Source of the DNA: Gracilaria gracilis
Taxonomy: Eukaryota; Rhodophyta; Florideophyceae; Gracilariales; Gracilariaceae
Length of the DNA: 64,000 nucleotides
Reading direction: 5' to 3'
Assembly (NCBI GenBank): GCA_030374805.1
Contig: JARGSG010000030.1
Span: 496,001-560,000, forward strand
Positions within the stretch are counted from its first letter, which is position 1, and each line of letters opens with the position of its first letter. The translations under genes and the position numbers were made by a program. This document shows, one piece after another, positions 56,601 to 64,000 of this stretch. Under the pieces are notes generated by a model, which was not told the DNA's origin, searched no databases, and was given only the letters and a program-made list of their open reading frames with translations.

Positions 56601-59600
56601 ACAATCACTTAACACTTTCTCGTATCATGTGTACCATCCAAAGCGATGTGTTGGAGCATTTCGTGACAGATTATATGTGTCGGATACATGCATGATCTCT
56701 TGCTGTGTTTGTGTGACTGTGTAGTGTTTGATATCTGTTTTTAAATTTGCACAGTACTTGTTTTCACACGTATGCAGTGCATACATTGTGTTGTTGTTGT
56801 GTGTGTGCACACAGTACTGTTATGCTCTTGCTATTCGCTAAATGTTGTTTGTGTTACCCTTGACACCCACATCACCCCACACACCCACACTGTTTTTTTA
56901 TGTCACGTTGGAATGCTGGATTAAAAAAATTTTGTAACAAGACATCGAGAGCCTATAGTGCAGTATTTCGCTTTTCGCATGTTGTTATTTACTTGTTTAT
57001 TCAAGAGAGCATTTGTGGATTCTTTTGTATTTGTCATTGTGAAATGCACTCCACTGTGTCCACCTTGTTGTGCAGATTCAAGAAGAGTATTGGTTTGCCT
57101 CGACACTTAACACGTTTTTGTCATTGGCTGCAAGATGCGACTGGATACTGTCATGTGCGTTTTTTGTTGTTGAAGTTTTGTTCTGTAGCTTTACAACGTA
57201 CTCTTTCATCACTGCAGTTGTTGTGTTGACTGCTGATACTCTAAGTTTGCGTCGTTTCCTGTACACGAAATCATGTGTGATTTGTGTGTGGTGTGAGGTA
57301 AAGCTAATTTGCTCGCTTATGGCACCATTTTTTGCGTGAGGCGTACTTTACGTCCGTTGAGAACAGGCTACTTTTAGTTGCGTGACGTTGTTGTTTTCTT
57401 TTATTTTTTGTTTTGTTCTATCTTTTACTGCATATGTTGTTTAGTTTCAGTATCAGTTGCAATTTACCACCGTTTTCGTATGTGTTTTTGTAATCCTGGG
57501 TTTTTTTGTATTTTTCGATACCAGTATACCTTGTGCCCTTTTGTGTCCGCAAGTTTTTTGCCTACGTGTCATTAAATGCCGCTTACACTTTTTTGCACCC
57601 TTCAATTACGTCAGTTTTGTATTTCAGTGTTTTTGCCTGTTTACGATCGGTGTATCTAAAAATTTTTTTTTTTTGTTTAAATAATAACTGCTATTGCTTG
57701 TTTGTTTCTTGATTGAATAGCAAAGTTGCTTGCAGAGGTTTTTCAATGCGAGCTTGTGAAGTTGAGCAAGCTTGTTTGACTTTACGGGTTTTGCTCTTTA
57801 CTCCACTGTAGACACGAGGAGAACGTATATTGCATTTTCTACGTGTTTTTATAGTTTTCTTGTTTTTGTTGGATGTTTGCTCTACGTTGTTCCAATTCTG
57901 CTGTATGAAACCAATGAGATGCAGTAGGGCTGTTTTGAGCTTGAATGTCTGTTACCCCTTTGTTAGTTATTTCGTTATTGCTGACGTTCGCTGTACATAT
58001 ACGCATATTTACTCAGGACAGTTTTTTTGTTGGCCAATGCTAGAGATGGTTTTATTGTACTTTGTTCTGCTTTTTACTGCTAACTTAGTGCGTATGGTTT
58101 TGCAGACTGTAGTGCGACAGTATGAGGAGCATTTCAATCCCTTTGTACTTGCTGTGCATCAGTATGCTAGGGATCATGCAGCTGGTCGTTACTTGTACGC
58201 TTTTCTCTTGTTGTTTTTTTGCGTGGCAGCTTTTTGTACGTTCAGCGGAGAGATGCTGCTGTGTACGTGTCAAGTACGAAATAATTCATGCAGTACTAGA
58301 GTAGCGTATGAATTTCAAAGTGTGTTTGAATGTTTGTTCAGCAGTACGCTGTATTTCATGCAGCCAATCTTTACTCTTTCTTTTTCTCACGGTGCGTTTG
58401 TTACGTAATACTGGTATTGTTTGCTTTGTACTGCTAGGTTTTTTGCAACCATGTACAGCTGAAAGCATTGTATTTGTTTGAACGATGTTGTGTGTGTTTG
58501 TTTGTGTTTTGGTCTGTCACCAGAAACTGTGATTTAATTGCTGTGCTGTGAGTATGTGCATGGTTACAACTTTTGCGATGTAGAGTATCGCACGGTTGTG
58601 TTTCTGTGTTAGAAGATGATCTGTGCTTTGTTGATTTGTTGTTGTCTGTCTTTGTTTTGTCACTTTTGGGTGAATTCTCCAGTTGCATGAATAGACTGTT
58701 ATTTTACAGACGTGGAACTTGCCACTTATACCTTTTGGATCGACTTGTTAGTTTCGGAGCATGTTGTATTTCAAACATTTTGCGGAGTCGATTTTTAATG
58801 TTAGCACTACCTCTTGAGAAAGAACTTCCCTGGTTCAGTTATTTGGCGAGCTGGAACTTAATTGTCTTTTTACGCTTGTGGATGCTATTTTCAGCTGCGC
58901 CTAACCAGTGCGACTGTGTGGAGACTACAGCTTTCTCACTGAAAATCGGCGAAATGTGTGAAGTGTGTGTGTCTTGATTTGTGTGTGTGTGTGTGTGTAT
59001 TGTGTATGCCATGTGTGTGTGTGTGTGTGTATGTAATTGTGTGTATTGTGTTTGATTGGGGTAGGTGTGGATGTATTTTGAGAAGTGTGCAGTAGGGAAA
59101 TAGGATCGTGTGTTTGTAATGTGTGTGTAGTCCGTGAGCAGGCGTTTTTTCCTTGTAGTGTATTTGTATTGGCGTTTATGTGTGTGTGTGTATTGGTGTT
59201 TGTTATTGAGCTTGTGTATTGGTGTTTGTATTGTGTGTATTGAGTGTTATGTGGTGGTGTCAGCATGCAAGTAACTGACCTGTCCACTCGAGTAGTTTCT
59301 GCTAGCCCATGTCCGCGTTTATTGTTGGTGCTAGTGCCACTTTACTCATTTTTGCTCTGGTGATACATTTACGTTGGTTTTTAATATGTATCAAGGATGT
59401 ATTGCTGATACTGGTACGCTTTGTATCTTGATGCTATTCCTGAACATCGTTTTGCGCGTGACTTTTTGTTGAACGAACAATTTTCCTAGGAACTCATACG
59501 TTTCCCTGTTTGTGTTCACGGTTCCATTTTTCCATCGAGCCGGTTAGGGCAGAAACATCAAAGATTCCGTTTTGCAGTGGAACTGTCACATTTTTGTTGC

Positions 59601-62600
59601 GCAGAATGATGACAACGTCGTTCTCATTGGGTTCCCAAATTTGTTCAACTCTCGTGCCCTATTTCATTTGAGCAGTTCTGTGTCCTTGACGAGCTAGCAG
59701 GGTTGTAGCTATACACACTCTTTCGTGCAGTGTTTACGTCCATGAAAAGAACCGTCCCGAGTCCATGCTCGAAGTGGTTTAGCCGACATATGCTGCTGCA
59801 TTTGCTTCTTGACAACGAATGCTGCTCTTGTAAAATTTTTGTTGTTTACTTTCTGTTTCACATATCTTACATTACAGTGGAGTTGATGGGTTAGTGCGTG
59901 TTGTTGTTGTGTTGTTGTTGTTGTTGGCCTTTGTAATGACGTTGTTAAATTGCGTCCGTGAAGTGTGAGGAGTGTTTTCCACTTTTTGCATTGGTGCGCT
60001 AAGTAGCATATGCGTGTGTTTTTTTTTTGTTCGTGTGTGCTGTGTGTGCTCGGCGCCATTTTGCATGCAACTCAACGACAAGCTATGCTCGTTGCACAAA
60101 TTGGTTTGGTGGTAGACTGAAAGACGACACGAGCCACGCTCAATTTTTTGCCGAAACTGAGGGAAACATAGTTGTTGATTTTCCAGTGATAGTTTTGGAG
60201 CAGTACGTTGCAACCCCCAAGTGTTTCTTTCTTGTTTCGACTCTTGGACATGGGTGTTTTACATGCTTTTCGGAGTTTTTCTCGTTGCCTTTGTTGTTTC
60301 TTGTTGTTGTCATCTTTTTTTCTTCGTTTTCTGTTGCCTCTGAGCATTTCTTGGCGATAGTCTAGATGTTGTTGTTCTCGATCAGTACTCTTGTTCATGC
60401 GTGTGAATAGTGTACACGTGTTTAAGTGTGTGTGTCGTGGTGTTGCGTGAGTAGTGTGTGTGTGTAATAGTGTACTACGTGTGGGAATAGTAGTGTGTGG
60501 GTGTGTCAGTTTGTAGTGCGTTTCACTAGTGTAATACGTGGTAATGTAGACGAATGAGTTTGGTAGTTTGCCTAGTAACTTTAGTTTTCAGTCATTTTTT
60601 TGTATTCGCCACACTAGTTTGCAACGGAGTTCGTTATGCAGTTGTCAATTAGTCCTCTTTTTAGTAGCGAATAGCACACTTTCCCATAGATGTACAGTAG
60701 TTTCTCCCTAATAGTTTTTACACTGTGTTCAATGACAGCTCGCCGAAAGTGTATCAGCTTGTAACAGTTTAGAAGACAGCATGTCAGCAAGTTTTACTAA
60801 CAGTAAGTTAACAGTGTGGACTACATGTAAGATCAAGGAATGCCGCATTTTTTGTATATTTTAGTAGTACAGTACAACAGTGCTTGTAACAGTATTTTTC
60901 AGTTTTCCTGTATACAGTGTATTTTTTTTTGTACGCAGTAGTAACAGTATTTGTTGTAGCGGGTCCAGTTAACAGTAGTCCAGTAGTGCCACAGTGCTAT
61001 TTTTTTGTAACATTTCGTATTGTCACAGTGAGTGCAAACAGTAGTAACAGTTGTATATACCTTTAACAGTTGTCAGTGCGTTCGTATTATAGTACAGTCC
61101 CCGTATTTAGTTCTGTGAACAAATTTTGAACAGTATTTCGAGCACAGTAGATGGCGTATTTTTTGTACACAGTTGTAAGCAGATCCTAGACGAGTAGTTG
61201 AGAACAGTAGTTCTCGCAAGTATGTAAGCAGTATAACAGTAGTGAACAGTGGAATACACATTTTGTGTATTTTTTTGCCGATTTCGAGTAATTTAGTAAC
61301 CAGTATTTTTGCTTTGAGTAAGTTGTAGTAACAGTTAAAGTGGTTAACAGTGTAACAGTAGTAACCAGTAGATGCACTTTAGTACACAGCATTCTTAATG
61401 TATTTTGTAACAGCTTAGTATTTTTAATGGTCTTCATACCAATTCGTGCTGCAGAACGAAGCAGTTATTTTTCTTCCTGAGTTGCGCTTAGATATGCGCT
61501 GTGAAACCCTTTGACTCTTCCTGTACATTTGTTTGTATTGCTTTAGTTTTTTGTATTACGAATTTTTCGGTACCCGCGTTCGTTGTATTTTATTTGTGCA
61601 AGGTAGCATTGCCCGGGTTACTTTGTATTGTAACAACTTTGTATTTTGTTCAGCTGAGTTGATATGTAAGCCAGTGATTTGAGACGTATTTTTTTGTATC
61701 TCTTGGCAAAGCTTTGTTTGTATTCCTCAATACGCTTTGAGTCAAAGACGGCATTGGTGCATGTTACGATAGTGCGACAGTTCATAGAACTTTAGGTCCC
61801 CTTTTTGATTGTGTGACTGCATCGTCTGGACTTCTGCAATATTGTTCATTGTTGCATGTGTTTTTTGTTACCGTGTTGAATGTACTTGTATGTTTGATTG
61901 CAGTTTACTATTTGCGTCATTTGTTATTGTTTAAGACGTGTTGCACTAACGCGTTTAGTCTATACTTGTCACACAGTGAGCAGTAGATTTTATCGAGATG
62001 TACGCAAATGTATTTTTGACTGAACTTTACTTGCGTATTTTTGTTGCTTGCGTTGCTCATAACGTATTACCCTGTGTTGTCATACACTACACGTAGAGTT
62101 GTTATCAGATGTTGTTGTACCTCACTGTTGTTGTATTGTGTGCTTGCCAATGCAACCCGTAACGTTACACAGAGTTGTGCAACACTGCAGTGAGTTTTGT
62201 TTTGCAGTGGCATTTACCTCACTCAGCTGTTTGCGCTTGCGTCTTGTGCTTTGTAGCTCATGCTTTGTAGTTGCCTCGCTTTTTTGACTGTTCATACGGT
62301 TTAAAAGGTTTTGTTTTTTTTCAGGAACACTTTCAGTAGCAGTTTTGATCAGATCAGTCGCGGTGGTTCGCTTTTCACTGTTTTTGCACTTGTTTCACTG
62401 CCTCTGTTTTTGTTGCTTGTTGGCAATCTTCATTGGTTTTTGTTTTTGTTTAAAGTTTCATGCTTCTGTGCACTATGTTACCCAACAACCGCCGTGGGAG
62501 CTCTGCTGTACGGTGACTGTTTTTGTTGCTGCCCCTTGCAGTCTTGTTTTACTGTTAGAGCGTTTTTGACATGAGTGTTAGTGCTGTTTGTTTTTGAACC

Positions 62601-63280
62601 AATACAGAGATAAGCTTGTTTGAATTTTGTACTTACTGCCATTCCAATCACTGAAACAGACACTTGTTTACACAACGCAGTTGTTTTAGGTTGTTTCGCG
62701 TCTGCTTTACATGTGTGTGTTTATTTGTATTTGTTTTAAATATTGTGTGTGTGTGTGGTGTTGTTTGTGGTTCTGTTTGTCTATGTGTGTGTGTTCATTT
62801 ATGTTGTAGATTTTGTTCTATAATTGTACGTGTGACGAATGTCGTGTGTGAGACATCTACATGTTGGAGCTGAGTTGAATGACTCCAGAAAACTATCATT
62901 GTGTGCGTCTAGAGTAGAGAGCTCTATCATGTTTATATAGAGTAACTTTTGAGTGTATGGCAGATGAGATCGGAGAATACTGCAAGTGAGAGGAAGCACA
63001 CATCCTTGACTGTGTTTGCGCAATGCTGAGGCTTCACAATACAAAACTTTTACGTCCAACACCGGATCCTTATGAGCTCTTCTATGTGCATGACAGCATT
63101 CGAACGGTACCAACAAGGTACTGCTGTCAATCCCAGAGGGTAGCAATGGCTGAGTGAACATGACATTGCAATCCAAGTGTGCTGTTCTGCAATTGGTATG
63201 AAGTGTATGTGTTTATACATGTGTGTGCACGTGCTGTGTGCGTCAATGAGCATGAACAACCTGTGTGTACCTTGTGTTGT
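56600..63280. other. G/T-rich block without recognisable genes
   Basis: For about 6.7 kb the + strand is very rich in T and G: runs such as TTTTGTTTTG, GTGTGTGT and TTGTTGTTG recur, and A and C are scarce. Frames on the + strand are hydrophobic (Phe/Leu/Val/Cys) and on the minus strand His/Thr/Asn-rich. Both are composition effects. The best candidate (57830-58408 +, 192 aa) has no motif. No telomere repeat of a known type (TTAGGG and similar) was seen. Confidence 0.6.
60560..61440 (+). repeat. Zone crowded with AACAGT / AGTAACAGT words
   Basis: ACAGT occurs roughly twenty times or more in under 900 bp, often as GTAACAGTAGT or TAACAGTG, with irregular spacing. It is not a clean tandem array. 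No gene in it. Confidence 0.65.
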
Positions 63281-63289
63281 GTATGTGTG

Positions 63290-64000
63290 TGTACTGTGGA
63301 GCCACACCAGCATGCTCTTCACCACCAACTGCATCTCTTGATACCATGCACTTACCACTACAAGTCCAACATACACAGCACTGCATACACACCACAACTG
63401 GGCACCAAGACCACGCACTGATGCCCACCACCAGTTGGACTATCAGCGCATGCTAACACCACTTTTTCAACACCAACAGCAACAGTCGGGACCACCATTA
63501 TCAACGCATCACCACCGACACCGTCAGGACCAGGGGTGCCAACTCACCAAACCACCGACTATGATGGCGACACATCAACACCTTTTCCCATACAACTTGC
63601 ACCACACACCACCAAAAAAAAAAAAATATCGTCTACTCTGTATATCCACCAATTGCACGCACCCACTACTCGGTGTCACACAACCCAACCAACTCAACGC
63701 CATTGCACACCACCCACCGCACACGCACCACCAACGGTGAAGTTCACAAGTCACCACGCCAACACACCAGCACACCACTTGCCAACGGTGACACCAATTT
63801 GGGATCACACACTGCACACACTCACAACACACAACATCACATGCCACACACACACAACACCACACGCACACAGGTACATGAGGAGTCACAACTCGCACAG
63901 AACATACGTACACAACACACAAACAACGCTCATACAACTGTCCGGTAATGCTCTCTACAAGCAGCAGACCTCTCCCGCCCGCAAAATGTCATCTTTCAGA
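63290..64000. other. A/C-rich block after the strand-composition switch
   Basis: From about 63290 the + strand is rich in A and C (CACCAC, CACACA, CCAACC words), the mirror image of the preceding block. Frames 63435-63740 and 63673-63948 are His/Thr/Pro/Asn-rich by-products. No gene is supported. Confidence 0.55.

Noticed and set aside
57830-58408. 192 aa frame with several hydrophobic stretches
   Set aside because: Explained by T-rich composition; no family motif and neighbours of the same kind in other frames.
63435-63948. His/Thr/Pro-rich frames at the right end
   Set aside because: Low-complexity A/C-rich DNA; no motif.

Overview
The window is nuclear DNA of a photosynthetic, intron-poor eukaryote, most consistent with a red alga, probably a florideophyte with a repeat-rich genome. 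The reasons are: typical eukaryotic genes (H2A, H2B, the UAP56/Sub2 helicase, the REI1-type ribosome factor, exosome MTR3, mitochondrial ATP synthase beta, the Mdm35/TRIAP1 family, a type I metacaspase); a tocopherol-methyltransferase-like enzyme with a plastid-type leader; most genes in one exon; and single introns placed near the 5' end where introns occur. The lineage call is an inference. Other intron-poor algae are not excluded.

Layout. 1-21 kb is a transposon graveyard: a MULE with about 170 bp inverted ends, a ULP1-like protease domain and a GC-rich minisatellite; a second, frameshifted MULE transposase with a SWIM finger; a gag-protease piece of an LTR retrotransposon on the minus strand; two pogo-like (DDE_1) transposase relics in opposite orientation, one split by an insert carrying a tRNA-like fold; and a roughly 1 kb AT-rich segment flanked by copies of an 18 bp palindrome. 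21-26.4 kb is a small gene island: a nucleotide-sugar/triose-phosphate type transporter, UAP56, and a Cys-rich zinc protein divergent from UAP56. 26.4-37 kb is gene-poor, with a LINE-like C-terminal relic, short dispersed repeats and a lone double-RidA gene at 32.9-33.8 kb.

37-54 kb is the dense island: metacaspase, REI1, divergent H2A/H2B, MTR3, a SAM-DUF202 membrane protein, ATP synthase beta, a VTE4-like methyltransferase and an Mdm35-like protein. Intergenic gaps here are as small as 12, 58 and 61 bp. The island is broken by a 4.5 kb insert (44456-48975) carrying an intact 784-codon hAT transposase. The insert is flanked by a 365 bp direct repeat that contains the ATP synthase beta promoter and presequence, so the right-hand gene stays complete while a truncated presequence ORF is left beside the DUF202 gene.

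54-64 kb has no gene I can support. From about 56.6 kb to 63.3 kb the + strand is strongly G/T-rich, with a zone packed with AACAGT-like words. The bias then flips to A/C-rich to the end of the window.

The best leads are the 365 bp duplication around the hAT insert, the MULE polyprotein that kept one reading frame through ten stop codons, the double-RidA and SAM-DUF202 proteins, and the G/T-to-A/C strand-composition switch. I did not find a clearly new multi-gene system.
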